Source of the DNA: JBCDBW01 sp039182965
GTDB lineage: Bacteria > Verrucomicrobiota > Verrucomicrobiia > Verrucomicrobiales > DEV007
Direction: 5' to 3'
Length of the DNA stretch: 64,000 nucleotides
Assembly (NCBI GenBank): GCA_039182965.1
Contig: JBCDBW010000010.1
Location: 1-64,000 of the forward strand
Below, piece after piece: positions 34,862 to 43,911 of this stretch. Numbering within the stretch: position 1 is the first letter of the stretch; each line of letters starts with the position of its first letter. The position numbers and the translations under genes are program-made. Below the pieces are notes generated by a model, which was not told the origin of the DNA, did not search any database, and saw nothing but the letters and a program-made list of their open reading frames with translations.

Positions 34862-36271
34862 ATGATTCGGAAGACAAAGATCATTGCGACACTGGGACCT
34901 GCGACAGAGAGTGTGGAGCGTGTGTGCGAGTTGCTTGAGGCCGGGGCCGGCATCGTTAGGATGAATATGACTCATGCCCGCGCGGATTGGGTGCGTGACG
35001 TTGTGGGTAGGGTGCGTGAGGCGAGCCTGTTGGTGAATCGGCCCGTAGCCATCCTGATGGATTTGACCGGGCCATCTATTCGGACGGGCAAATTGGACGA
35101 GCCAATTGACTTGGAACCGGGTGATCAGATTGAAATCACGTTAGGAGACGCGTCATCAACAATGCACCGTTCGACTTCCGTCAATTATCCGGGATTGGGT
35201 GAGGATTTGTCGGTCGGTGACATGGTCTTGGTCGACAATGGAGTGATTCACTTGAAGGTTCAATCTAAGGATGAGGAGCGTTTGCTTTGCGAGGTGATGG
35301 CGGGAGGGCAGTTAGGCTCCCGCCGGCATATCAACTTGCCGGGGATACGGGTCAGTCTTCCAGCCCTCAGTGAAAAGGATTTTTTGGATATCAAGCTTGC
35401 GGGTGAGGTTGGAGTGGATTTTGTGGCAATGAGTTTTGTGCGAGACGCGGCGCACATTGAGGAATTACGCGGTTTATTGGAGTCTGAGGACTGTCACGCG
35501 GAGATCATTGCGAAGATTGAGGATCAGGAGGCGGTGAAGAATTTGGATCAGATTGTGATTGCTTCGGACGCGGTAATGGTGGCTCGGGGTGATTTAGGAA
35601 TTGAGGTGCATATGGAGGAGATGCCGATTGTGCAACGCATCATTGTGAAGCGATGTCATGCGCTGGGTAAGAAGGTGATCGTGGCGACTCATTTGCTTGA
35701 GTCGATGATTGATAATCCAGTTCCCACGCGAGCTGAGGTAACCGATGTTGCGAATGCGGTGTTTGAGCAGGCGGACGCGCTGATGTTAAGTGGCGAGACG
35801 AGCATTGGGGCACATCCGGGTGCGTGTGTGCGGGCGTTGGACAAGATCGCGAGGCGGATTGAGACAAGTGGCGGGGCGGGCTACTCCGAGGCGGCGCGAT
35901 TGGACACGCGGAAGAAAAAGTCAGTGCGCTCCGCGGTCAGCTTGGCGGAGTCGATCACGAACTCGAGTATTGTGGTCTTCACAGACCGCGGTGTCTTGGG
36001 TAACTACGTGGCAATCATGAGACCGGAGCGGGCTCCGATTTTTGCATTTACAGCGGATGAGAAGGTTTATCGCAAACTGTTGATGAATCGTGCGGTGGAG
36101 CCTTTTTTGATGGAGATATCAGAGCCGAGAGCGCTCCTTGTAGAAAAGGCAACGGCGATTTTGCGAGAGACGCAGATGGTCGAGGCAGGTGATCCGATCG
36201 TCGTGTTGATCGACGTATTGGCGGAAAGAGACCAAGGAGCGGTTGATTCGATTCATCTTCAAACCGTGTAA
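34862..36271 (+). CDS. pyk: Pyruvate kinase
   Basis: 469 residues. KTKIIATLGPATES opens the barrel, followed by MDLTGPSIRTG (where K is usual in KGPEIR, a mild variation) and IIAKIEDQEAVKNLD, then MVARGDLGIEV, the active-site signature. The B domain and a C-terminal allosteric domain (SITNSSIVVFTDRG) are present. It converts phosphoenolpyruvate and ADP to pyruvate and ATP in glycolysis. It is convergent with the sigma factor gene and ends at a bidirectional terminator. Confidence 0.95.
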   Translation: MIRKTKIIATLGPATESVERVCELLEAGAGIVRMNMTHARADWVRDVVGRVREASLLVNRPVAILMDLTGPSIRTGKLDEPIDLEPGDQIEITLGDASSTMHRSTSVNYPGLGEDLSVGDMVLVDNGVIHLKVQSKDEERLLCEVMAGGQLGSRRHINLPGIRVSLPALSEKDFLDIKLAGEVGVDFVAMSFVRDAAHIEELRGLLESEDCHAEIIAKIEDQEAVKNLDQIVIASDAVMVARGDLGIEVHMEEMPIVQRIIVKRCHALGKKVIVATHLLESMIDNPVPTRAEVTDVANAVFEQADALMLSGETSIGAHPGACVRALDKIARRIETSGGAGYSEAARLDTRKKKSVRSAVSLAESITNSSIVVFTDRGVLGNYVAIMRPERAPIFAFTADEKVYRKLLMNRAVEPFLMEISEPRALLVEKATAILRETQMVEAGDPIVVLIDVLAERDQGAVDSIHLQTV

Positions 36272-36302
36272 AGAAAAGGCACGCTTTATGCGTGCCTTTT
36301 CT
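36272..36302. terminator. Bidirectional terminator between pyk and the sigma factor gene
   Basis: A perfect 13-bp inverted repeat: AGAAAAGGCACGC (36272-36284), loop TTTAT, GCGTGCCTTTTCT (36290-36302). The GC core is flanked by A and T runs, so it ends transcription from either side. It begins one base after the pyk stop. Confidence 0.9.
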
Positions 36303-36335
36303 GAGACTTAGTTTTGCGTTGGTCGTAAGCTCTGA

Positions 36336-37340
36336 TTAGGCAGCGCCAACGAGTGCATTCTTCCTGGGACGACCGCGTTTTCGCTTCACGGGTGGGGCTT
36401 CATCGGTGGTGGCTTGATCACTGACCAAGTCCGGCCCTCCCTGCTCTAAGGCGTCTTCGAAGCTCTCCTCGTCTCCCTCATCTGAAGCGCTCGCGCTTCG
36501 CAAGGGGCGCGGACCCGGATCTTCTCGTTTCTGCAGTGCTCTGCGTAGTTTCTTAAGAGCAATATTCTGCAATTGGCGAATCCGCTCGCGAGTAACGCCG
36601 AATTCCTGACCCACTTCTTCGAGTGTTTTCGGCTTCTGACCGTTGAGTCCGAAACGAGCATCGATGATTTTCCGCTCCCGCTCGTCGAGGACATCAAGAA
36701 GGCCGTCCAGCTGACCGTGCATGTTTTTGTGCGTGAGCTGCTCAAGAGGCGTCTGCGCCTTATCGTCCCCTATAATCTCACCAAATTCAGTCGTATCATC
36801 GTCACTAATCGGAGCGTCAAGCGAGGCCGGTCGAAGGGCGGCTGACTTGAGGTGCGATAGTTTTGCGCGATCAATTCCAATTTCTTCAGCCAACTCTTCG
36901 TCAGTAGGTTCGCGGCCCAGTTCTTCGCTGAGCACCATGGCCACCCGACGCATTTTTGAGATTTTATCCACCATGTGGACCGGGAGCCGGATGGTCTTGC
37001 TTTGGTTTGCAAGAGCTCGCTTGATTGACTGCTTGATCCACCACGCAGCGTAGGTGCTGAGCTTGCCGCCCTTGTTGGGATCAAAGCGCTCGACTGCCTT
37101 CATAAGACCGATATTGCCCTCTGAAATGAGGTCGAGTAGAGGGAGCCCATAATTGGCATAGTCTTGGGCGATTTTGACCACGAGCCGCAGGTTGGCCTTG
37201 ATCATGTGAGCACGAGCCTCTTTGTCGCCGGCCTTAATGCGGTCGGCGAGCTGAACCTCTTCTTCTCGGGTTAGGAGTGGCGTTTTGCCGATTTCGCGGA
37301 GATAAATTTTAATTCCACCGTCTAGTTCCAAATTGGACAT
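36336..37340 (-). CDS. Sigma-70 family RNA polymerase sigma factor (RpoD/RpoS-like) with AT-hook-like tail
   Basis: 334 residues: region 1.2 (IKIYLREIGKTPLLTREEE), region 2 (LRLVVKIAQDYANYG, GLMKAVERFDPNKG, TYAAWWIKQSIKRAL), region 3, and region 4 with TLEEVGQEFGVTRERIRQLQ. There is no region 1.1. It is close to primary or group 2 sigma factors. Beyond region 4 it has an acidic linker of about 50 residues and then KRKRGRPRKN (319-328), which has the GRP core of an AT-hook DNA-binding motif. A good AAGGAA ribosome site precedes the ATG. Unlike most minus genes here, its coding strand is G-rich. Confidence 0.93.
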   Translation of the reverse strand: MSNLELDGGIKIYLREIGKTPLLTREEEVQLADRIKAGDKEARAHMIKANLRLVVKIAQDYANYGLPLLDLISEGNIGLMKAVERFDPNKGGKLSTYAAWWIKQSIKRALANQSKTIRLPVHMVDKISKMRRVAMVLSEELGREPTDEELAEEIGIDRAKLSHLKSAALRPASLDAPISDDDTTEFGEIIGDDKAQTPLEQLTHKNMHGQLDGLLDVLDERERKIIDARFGLNGQKPKTLEEVGQEFGVTRERIRQLQNIALKKLRRALQKREDPGPRPLRSASASDEGDEESFEDALEQGGPDLVSDQATTDEAPPVKRKRGRPRKNALVGAA

Positions 37341-37782
37341 AGTATTCTTTCCTTTTTCAATTAGCTGGATGCGATTAGCGCCATTGACATCTCTGAACGA
37401 TTAGGCGCGAGGAGTGTGCGTATTCGATTACCATCGAGGTGCCGGGCTTCGGGCCCATGTGGACTGACGCTGATGATATGAATCGGTAAATGGCGGCACT
37501 CCGCTTACTTTCAGAGACTGAATAACGCAAGTCTTTGTTCAAATTTTTCAGACAAACTCTGGGCCAATGGGAATTTTTTCAAGCTTACCAAAATTTCAAT
37601 AACGAATACAAGTACCAATTAGTTTTTTTGGTATCTTTTTTTCGGATGTCAAGGGTCGTTTCGCTGCCCGCTGTTATGGAGTGGCTCACTTCGCTTACGG
37701 GTGGGTGACGGATGAGAAAGTGGGATATGCAAGGCGAAGGGATTCTTGTCAAGCACTGTTCAAATGTGCACATTAGGTCAAG
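37341..37782. other. 442-nt divergent intergenic region
   Basis: No gene or RNA was recognised between the sigma factor gene and comM. On the minus strand there is a perfect TTGACA (37652-37647) but no good -10 at the right distance. An AT-rich stretch (about 37520-37640) probably holds the sigma factor promoter. Confidence 0.45.
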
Positions 37783-39321
37783 ATGAAACTTACGAGAGTT
37801 TATTCGGCGGCATTGCAGGGGGTGGATGCCATGGAGGTGGAGATAGAGGTCAACGAAGGGGCTGGAGATCCAAAAATAGTCATCGTGGGGTTACCTGATG
37901 CGGCGGTTCGGGAGAGTCGGGATCGAGTGTGGACCGCGATGGCGAACAGCGGATTTAGGCGACCTCGCGGGCGGACGACGATCAACTTGGCCCCTGCGGA
38001 TTTGAAGAAGGAGGGACCGAGCTTTGATTTGCCGATTGCTTTGGGGATGGTAACGTTAGAAGAAGAAGTAGAGGCGGGGGTGATGGCGGACTATGGGGTG
38101 GTAGGGGAATTGGCATTGAACGGGGCGGTGCGGCCCGTGCGCGGTATTTTGTCCTTGGCGATTGAAGCGCGCAATCGGGGGCGGCGTGCGATATTGGTGC
38201 CGCAAGATAATGCGGCTGAGGCCAGTGTGGTGGATGGAATCGACGTTTATGGTGTGGCGAATTTGCGGGAGGCGTTTGATTTGATCCGGACGGGGAATGG
38301 CATTTTTCCGGTGAATGGGGACATGGCCGCTTTGTTTGCGCAGACCCAGCGCTATGAGGAGGATTTTTCCGATGTAAAGGGTCAGGTGCATGTAAAGCGA
38401 GCGATTGAGGTCGCGGTGGCCGGGGGGCACAACATTTTGATGATTGGTCCTCCGGGGACGGGGAAGTCAATGCTGGCGAAGCGCTTGCCGACGATTATGC
38501 CGACGATGTCTGAAGACGAAGCGATTGAGACGACGAAGATCCACAGCATCAGCGGATTGTTGGACAGCAAACACTCATTTTTGGCAACGCGACCTTTTCG
38601 GGCGCCACATCACACGATATCCGACGTCGGTTTGCTGGGTGGGTCGAACAATCCTCGACCTGGGGAGGTAAGTCTGGCGCATCACGGAGTTTTGTTTCTG
38701 GATGAGTTGCCGGAGTTTCGCCGGTCGACGCTAGAGGTGTTGCGGCAGCCTCTGGAGGATGGTTGCGTGACCATTTCACGCGCGGCGGGTTCGATGACGT
38801 TCCCTTCGCAATTTATATTGGTGGCAGCGATGAATCCGTGTCCGTGCGGGTATATGGGCGATCCGAAACGGGAGTGCCGGTGTAGTCCCAATCAGATTGC
38901 AAAGTACCGGCAGCGGATCAGCGGTCCTTTGTTGGATCGGATTGATTTGCACGTGGAGGTGCCGATTGTGGATTACAGGGAATTGGCGGGAGATGCAGTG
39001 GGCGAGAGTTCAGGGATGATTCGCGAGCGGGTGATGGCGGCGCGGGCGGCACAGGAAGTTCGATATCGGGAGGAGACAAGGGTGCGCTGCAATCGGGCGA
39101 TGACTCCCAAGTTGGTAAGAGCGCATTGTGTGCTGGACCGAGAAGGGGCGGATTTATTGGAGCAGGCGATGGGGGATTTGAATTTCAGTGCGCGGGCGCA
39201 TGATCGGATATTAAAGGTGGCGCTGACCTTGGCGGATTTGGATGGGAGCGAGGGGATCCAGTGTGAGCATGTGTTGGAAGCAATTCAGTATCGGACTTTG
39301 GATCGGAATTTGTGGGTTTAG
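37783..39321 (+). CDS. comM: ComM/YifB family Mg-chelatase-like AAA ATPase
   Basis: 512 residues. The N-terminal S5-like domain (MKLTRVYSAALQGVDA, VGLPDAAVRESRDRV) precedes an AAA+ core with Walker A GPPGTGKSM and Walker B VLFLDELPEF. The signature PFRAPHHTISDVGLLGG is present, along with a cysteine cluster NPCPCGY...CRCSPNQ. In Haemophilus and Vibrio this family promotes branch migration during natural transformation. No other competence gene is nearby. It is divergent from the sigma factor gene. Confidence 0.93.
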   Translation: MKLTRVYSAALQGVDAMEVEIEVNEGAGDPKIVIVGLPDAAVRESRDRVWTAMANSGFRRPRGRTTINLAPADLKKEGPSFDLPIALGMVTLEEEVEAGVMADYGVVGELALNGAVRPVRGILSLAIEARNRGRRAILVPQDNAAEASVVDGIDVYGVANLREAFDLIRTGNGIFPVNGDMAALFAQTQRYEEDFSDVKGQVHVKRAIEVAVAGGHNILMIGPPGTGKSMLAKRLPTIMPTMSEDEAIETTKIHSISGLLDSKHSFLATRPFRAPHHTISDVGLLGGSNNPRPGEVSLAHHGVLFLDELPEFRRSTLEVLRQPLEDGCVTISRAAGSMTFPSQFILVAAMNPCPCGYMGDPKRECRCSPNQIAKYRQRISGPLLDRIDLHVEVPIVDYRELAGDAVGESSGMIRERVMAARAAQEVRYREETRVRCNRAMTPKLVRAHCVLDREGADLLEQAMGDLNFSARAHDRILKVALTLADLDGSEGIQCEHVLEAIQYRTLDRNLWV

Positions 39322-39757
39322 GAAATGCTTTTTGAATTGCTTCTGGCGGACGTAGCCTTCTTTGCGTGAAATGCGGGGGTCGTGTGAATGAGTGTATTCG
39401 TGGCAAAACGGTGAGATCAGTGTTGCCGCCAAGAGAGTCTTCAGCCCTGGAGCGCAGAGGCATCGCTACGCGTTCGAAGAGCGGTGGCAGAGAAGGGGAT
39501 GGCCGATGTTGTTCTGAGGGTAGCTGGAGAGGACGGGGGTGGGAGTGGTCAACATGCACAATCATGCGTGGAGTGAGGGGTGGTTCGCGCTTCTTTTCTT
39601 ACTGGTGCGGCTATCTCTAGTCGCCCGGTGGGACGCAGATGGGAAATCAGCTTTCAGGTTTTATAATTTTGATAAATGGCCCGGCCGGATGCCGGCGGGC
39701 GCAAGGGAATTGGGATTGCGATGGGCGGCATGCTTCGGATTGATCGTGTAGCGCGTC

Positions 39758-39780
39758 GGTTGGTTGGTTGGGTGGTCTGG
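39758..39780 (+). repeat. GGTT-repeat, possible two-tier G-quadruplex
   Basis: GG pairs at 39758, 39762, 39766, 39770 (three G), 39774 and 39779 are separated by one to three bases, resembling two-quartet quadruplex formers. More GG pairs follow. It lies about 120 nt upstream of ilvD. Structure formation is untested. Confidence 0.35.
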
Positions 39781-39842
39781 TTTGGCGGTGGCATACCGGG
39801 TAATTGGGACTGAGGGGGAGCTTGACGGTAGCTGGATTCCAG

Positions 39843-39880
39843 AGAAGGATGCTGAGCCCTTCTTTGGGAGGCCTTTCCCA
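39843..39880 (+). promoter_or_regulatory. Two hairpins directly upstream of ilvD
   Basis: The first is AGAAGG (39843-39848) with CCTTCT (39858-39863) around a 9-nt loop. The second is TGGGA (39865-39869) with TCCCA (39876-39880) around a 6-nt loop. They lie 20 nt before the ilvD ATG, with no T run after either. They could affect translation initiation. Confidence 0.3.
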
Positions 39881-39900
39881 GAGGGCATTTCGTTGAGCGC

Positions 39901-41613
39901 ATGAAAAAGAAGAGCAGCAAAGAGAAGCGGGTCGCATTGGATCGGCGGTATTCCTCTGCGGTTGTGGATGGTCCCGACAGAGCTCCGAGCCGTGCGATGC
40001 TGCACGCGGTGGGATTCGGCCGGAAGGATTTCCGGAAAAATCAGATCGGTGTCGTCTCGGCATGGGGCGAGGTAACGCCGTGCAACATTCATTTGAACCG
40101 TCTGGCGGCGCAATCAGCCAAGGGGGTGGAGGCAGCGGGGGGGAAACCCGTGCAGTTCAACACGATCACCATATCGGATGGTATTTCGATGGGGACGGAG
40201 GGGATGAAGTATTCTCTTGTATCCCGCGAGGTGATTGCCGATTCGATTGAGACCGTGGCCGGCTGTGAAGGCTTTGACGGTCTGGTGGGCTTAGGTGCGT
40301 GCGACAAGAATATGCCGGGATTTATCATGGCGATGTCCCGGCTCAATCGACCCGCGGTTTTTGTGTACGGCGGCTCGATATTGCCGGGGTGTTTGGACGG
40401 TGAGGAATTGGATATTGTGTCGGTGTTTGAGGCAGTGGGGCAGCATGCTACGGGACGAATTTCTGATCGACGTTTGCAGCAGATCGAGGAGAACGCGATT
40501 CCCGGAGAGGGTGCGTGTGGGGGGATGTATACGGCCAATACGATGGCGACGGCAATTGAAGCGCTGGGTCTGAGCTTGCCGAACAGTTCTTCGCAGACAG
40601 CGGTCTCTGATGAGAAGATGATGGACTGTCATGATGCGGGTGCAGCGGTGCTGCATCTGATTCAACGTGGGATTCGTCCTAGCGATATTCTATCGCGTGA
40701 GGCGTTTGAGAATGCCATTACGATGGTGATGGCTGTGGGCGGGTCGACGAATGCGGTTCTGCACCTGCTGGCGATGGCGGACACGGCTGGGGTGCGTTTG
40801 TCGATTGATGATTTCACGCGAATCGGCAAGCGAGTCCCCGTGCTGGCGGATTTGAAGCCGAGTGGCAAATACGAGATGGCTCACCTCGTATCGATTGGCG
40901 GCACGTTGCCATTGATGAAGACCCTTTTGAAGGAGGGGCTTTTGCATGGGGATTGTCTAACGGTGACAGGGAAGACTCTGAAGCAGAATTTGGCCAGGGT
41001 AAAGGGTCGTTATCCGCGTGGACAAGAAATCATTCGACCGATGGGTAACCCGATCAAAAAGGACGGGCATCTTGTCATTTTGTATGGCAGTCTTGCTCCG
41101 GAAGGGGCGGTCGCCAAGATCAGTGGTAAGGAAGGGGAGCGTTTCACGGGGAGGGCTCGCGTTTACGATTCAGAGGAGGCGGCTATGAAAGCGATTCTAG
41201 GAGGAAAGGTCAGGAAAGGGGATGTCATTGTCATTCGCATGGAAGGCCCCAAGGGCGGTCCAGGGATGCGCGAAATGTTAGGGCCGACGGGCGCGATCAT
41301 GGGGCGCGGCTTGGGGGACGACGTGGCCTTGATCACAGACGGTCGTTTTTCCGGGGGGAGTCATGGTTTTGTTGCGGGGCACATAACCCCGGAAGCTTAT
41401 GTGGGTGGGCCGATTGGATTAGTAAAGAACGGGGATGAGATCACGATTGACGCGAAGAAGCGGGTGATTGACTGGAAGGTTTCCAAGGCGGAAATGAAGC
41501 GGCGGAAAGCGGCTTGGAAGCAACCAAAGCCACGATATCGCCGAGGGGTCCTGGCGAAATATGCGAGACTTGTGACATCCGCCTCGAAGGGTGCGGTAAC
41601 GGACAAGGGTTAG
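39901..41613 (+). CDS. ilvD: Dihydroxy-acid dehydratase
   Basis: 570 residues. The three cluster-ligand cysteines are visible: TPCNIH (Cys61), GACDKNMPG (Cys134) and GEGACGGMYTANTM (Cys206). The C-terminal swivelling domain has GPKGGPGMREML and DGRFSGGSHG, the latter with the catalytic serine. It dehydrates dihydroxy acids to the 2-keto acid precursors of valine, leucine and isoleucine. A basic C-terminal tail is somewhat longer than in E. coli. It is convergent with proC. Confidence 0.95.
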   Translation: MKKKSSKEKRVALDRRYSSAVVDGPDRAPSRAMLHAVGFGRKDFRKNQIGVVSAWGEVTPCNIHLNRLAAQSAKGVEAAGGKPVQFNTITISDGISMGTEGMKYSLVSREVIADSIETVAGCEGFDGLVGLGACDKNMPGFIMAMSRLNRPAVFVYGGSILPGCLDGEELDIVSVFEAVGQHATGRISDRRLQQIEENAIPGEGACGGMYTANTMATAIEALGLSLPNSSSQTAVSDEKMMDCHDAGAAVLHLIQRGIRPSDILSREAFENAITMVMAVGGSTNAVLHLLAMADTAGVRLSIDDFTRIGKRVPVLADLKPSGKYEMAHLVSIGGTLPLMKTLLKEGLLHGDCLTVTGKTLKQNLARVKGRYPRGQEIIRPMGNPIKKDGHLVILYGSLAPEGAVAKISGKEGERFTGRARVYDSEEAAMKAILGGKVRKGDVIVIRMEGPKGGPGMREMLGPTGAIMGRGLGDDVALITDGRFSGGSHGFVAGHITPEAYVGGPIGLVKNGDEITIDAKKRVIDWKVSKAEMKRRKAAWKQPKPRYRRGVLAKYARLVTSASKGAVTDKG

Positions 41614-41639
41614 CGAAACTGCGAGGGGTCGCATCCCAT

Positions 41640-42479
41640 TCAGTCGGTTTGAAGTGGAAACTCGTCAGCGGACTGCTTGCCGAGCTCGAGTGAGCGGGAA
41701 TGGGCGGCCTCGATCGCACTGCGGATGGTTTCATCGAAGTGGTTCGCCTGCATGGATTGGAGGGCGGCAAAAGTTGTACCATTTGGGCTGGTCACGTTTT
41801 CTCGCAGCTGAGCGGGTGATTCTCCTGTTTCGGCGACCATTTCTGCCGCACCAATTACGGTTTGAAGGGTGAGATGGCGGGCGGTGGAGGGATTGAGTCC
41901 GAGGTCGATGGCTCCAGCAATCATTGATTCGATCATTGCAAAAATGTAGGCAGGGCCGCTGCCGCTGAGGGCGGTGACGGCATCAAGAAGATTCTCGGGG
42001 ACGCGTTCGATGAGACCCACGGCGCCAAGGATTCTCTCGGCCGAGGCGGCATCGGATTCGGTGGCGGTGGAACCGATAGTGTAGGCGGATGCGGCTTTTC
42101 TGATGAGAGCGGGCGTGTTGGGCATCACGCGTATGATGCGATGGTGGCTTTGCGGGATTTCGAGTGCTTGTTCAAGGGTGGAAATTCGAATTCCGGCAGC
42201 GATTGAGATGAACAGCGTGGGCGTGTTGGTGTGGGTGAGCTGTGTCAGCAATGAGACGATGTCTGAGGGTTTGACAGCCAGGATGACGGTGTCTGCTTGG
42301 TCGGCAACCGCTTGGTTGGAACCGGCGGCGTGGAGACCGAGCGTGGAGACCAAGTGGTTGACTGGTTCGGCAAACCTATCGTGGATGGTGATTTCCTCGT
42401 GGGCGCAGAGTTGGGCATGCAGGACACCTTTGATGAGGGCTTGACCCATTTTTCCGCAGCCGATGAGACCGAGATGCAT
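41640..42479 (-). CDS. proC: Pyrroline-5-carboxylate reductase
   Basis: 279 residues. The NAD(P)-binding N-terminus is MHLGLIGCGKMGQALIKG; RVMPNTPALI and the dimer-domain signature ALSGSGPAYIFAMIES follow, and the C-terminal helical domain includes TSPNGTTFAAL. It reduces pyrroline-5-carboxylate to proline, the last step of proline synthesis. It is divergent from the Fur-family regulator gene across 161 nt. Confidence 0.95.
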   Translation of the reverse strand: MHLGLIGCGKMGQALIKGVLHAQLCAHEEITIHDRFAEPVNHLVSTLGLHAAGSNQAVADQADTVILAVKPSDIVSLLTQLTHTNTPTLFISIAAGIRISTLEQALEIPQSHHRIIRVMPNTPALIRKAASAYTIGSTATESDAASAERILGAVGLIERVPENLLDAVTALSGSGPAYIFAMIESMIAGAIDLGLNPSTARHLTLQTVIGAAEMVAETGESPAQLRENVTSPNGTTFAALQSMQANHFDETIRSAIEAAHSRSLELGKQSADEFPLQTD

Positions 42480-42552
42480 AGTGAATGGATAGCGGTTCGA
42501 GTGCGGAGCGGGAAAGGTTTTTTTGGGGCTGATCTAGGAAAGGAGGGTTGAA

Positions 42553-42588
42553 TTGACGGGCGATAGGGCGTTCTTTTAGAATTATTCT
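42553..42588 (+). promoter_or_regulatory. Promoter of the Fur/PerR-like gene with overlapping palindromic operator
   Basis: The -35 TTGACG (42553-42558), an 18-nt spacer and the -10 TAGAAT (42577-42582) each match the consensus at five of six positions. The perfect palindrome AGAAT-T-ATTCT (42578-42588) covers the -10 and matches about 10 of 14 positions of a PerR box. This placement suggests autorepression by the regulator 52 nt downstream. Confidence 0.55.
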
Positions 42589-42640
42589 TGATATAAAGAA
42601 GTCGTTCGCTACCTTTTTTATTGATTCTAAGTCTCAAGAA

Positions 42641-43075
42641 ATGAAAACCGATACCACTTGTGAGAGCCGTTTAGCTGAGGAACTGGGCGATTTTCGAATG
42701 ACCAAGCAGCGCCGTGTGGTTTACGACGTCTTAATGTCTGAGCGTGATCATCCAACGGCTTCGGAGGTTTTTGATCGAACAAGAAGTCGTGTTCCCAGCA
42801 TTTCGTTGGCGACCGTTTACAACTGCCTGGAGACCTTGACGCAGTGTGGGTTGGTGAAACAAGTGAACGTGGATCGAGAAGCCTCGCGGTATTGCCCGAA
42901 CTTGCGTGAGCACGCCCATTTTTTTTGTGAGTCCTGCGGTGAGGTGTCTGATGTGGTTTTGAAGGAAGGTATGGAGGCCACGGGCGCGTGGGAACTACCC
43001 CGTGGGAGCGTGGTTGATCACGTTGAATTTGCAATCAAGGGATTTTGTCCGAAGTGTTCCGGCAACGGGGATTAA
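42641..43075 (+). CDS. Fur/PerR-family metal-dependent transcription regulator
   Basis: 144 residues. The winged helix with MTKQRRVVYDVL and SLATVYNCLETLTQCGLV is typical of Fur proteins. The structural zinc site is complete (Cys96, Cys99, Cys136, Cys139), and the metal-sensing region holds HAHFFCESCG. The family represses in response to Fe or to peroxide; which applies here is not clear. It sits immediately upstream of sufCBD with 40 nt between, so it probably controls iron-sulfur assembly and itself. It lacks the extended His-rich tail of enteric Fur. Confidence 0.92.
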   Translation: MKTDTTCESRLAEELGDFRMTKQRRVVYDVLMSERDHPTASEVFDRTRSRVPSISLATVYNCLETLTQCGLVKQVNVDREASRYCPNLREHAHFFCESCGEVSDVVLKEGMEATGAWELPRGSVVDHVEFAIKGFCPKCSGNGD

Positions 43076-43115
43076 ACCGTCGTTGGGCTTACAGCGTAGA
43101 TAGTTAAACCAAATC

Positions 43116-43877
43116 ATGAGTTCATTAGCGATCAGAGCATTGAGGGCGGGCATCGAGGGCCGAGAGATCATCAAGGGATTTGACTTAGAAGTTCCCAACG
43201 GGGAGGTCCATGCCATCATGGGACCGAATGGGTCGGGGAAGAGCACGCTCGCCAAGGTTTTGGCGGGGCATGAAGACTATGAGGTGACCGGTGGTGAGGT
43301 GACGTTGGGCGGGCAGGATTTGATGTCGTTGGACATCGATGAGCGGTCTCGGGCGGGGTTTTTTTTGGCCTTCCAGTATCCGATCGAAATCCCCGGGGTC
43401 AGCAATGCGAATTTTATACGAGCCGCTTTGCAGGCGCGGATGCCGAAAGGGGAAGAGCTCGATGCAGTGGCCTTCTATAAGTCTCTTTATGAAAAGATGG
43501 ACGAGTTGGAGATTGATCGTTCGTTTACGGGACGCTCGGTGAACGAGAGTTTTTCGGGCGGTGAAAAGAAGCGTAATGAGGTGCTGCAGATGATGATGTT
43601 GGAGCCCAAATTCGCAGTCCTAGACGAGACCGACAGTGGATTGGACATTGACGCGCTCAAAGTCGTTGCGAAGGGAGTGAATGCCATGCGATCTCCCGAA
43701 TGCGGTTTTCTGGTTATTACTCATTACCAGCGTTTGTTGGATTATATTGTTCCGGATGTTGTGCACGTGATGGCGGACGGCCAAGTCGTGAGAACGGGTG
43801 GGAAGGAGCTTGCCTTGGAGTTGGAGGAAAAGGGATACGACTGGGTCAAGGGTGAATTAGCCGGCGCCGGTTTGTGA
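43116..43877 (+). CDS. sufC: SufC, Fe-S assembly ATPase
   Basis: 253 residues, an ABC-type ATPase without membrane partner. Walker A GPNGSGKST is at 36-44, the signature is SFSGGEKKRNEVLQ, and Walker B is FAVLDETDSGLD; the DSGLD is characteristic of SufC. It powers conformational change in the SufBC2D scaffold. It is first of three suf genes and 40 nt after the regulator. Confidence 0.97.
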   Translation: MSSLAIRALRAGIEGREIIKGFDLEVPNGEVHAIMGPNGSGKSTLAKVLAGHEDYEVTGGEVTLGGQDLMSLDIDERSRAGFFLAFQYPIEIPGVSNANFIRAALQARMPKGEELDAVAFYKSLYEKMDELEIDRSFTGRSVNESFSGGEKKRNEVLQMMMLEPKFAVLDETDSGLDIDALKVVAKGVNAMRSPECGFLVITHYQRLLDYIVPDVVHVMADGQVVRTGGKELALELEEKGYDWVKGELAGAGL

Positions 43878-43911
43878 TTAGGTCATTTAGGAATCGAACA
43901 GAATAATTATC

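Larger units (their letters stand above)
39322..39900. other. 579-nt region upstream of ilvD, no gene supported
   Basis: Short open frames here have skewed composition and no recognisable protein. The last 150 nt carry a G-rich run with repeated GGTT (39758-39780) and two adjacent hairpins just before ilvD. It may be a leader for ilvD, but no leader peptide rich in Ile, Val or Leu codons is evident. Confidence 0.45.

Noticed and set aside
37746..37774. TTGTCA-N17-CACATT as a comM promoter
   Set aside because: It would put the transcription start on the ATG itself, and the -10 is weak.
39661..40113. 150-codon minus-strand frame across the ilvD start
   Set aside because: Half of it lies opposite the conserved N-terminus of IlvD, and the rest has low-complexity arginine/proline content.
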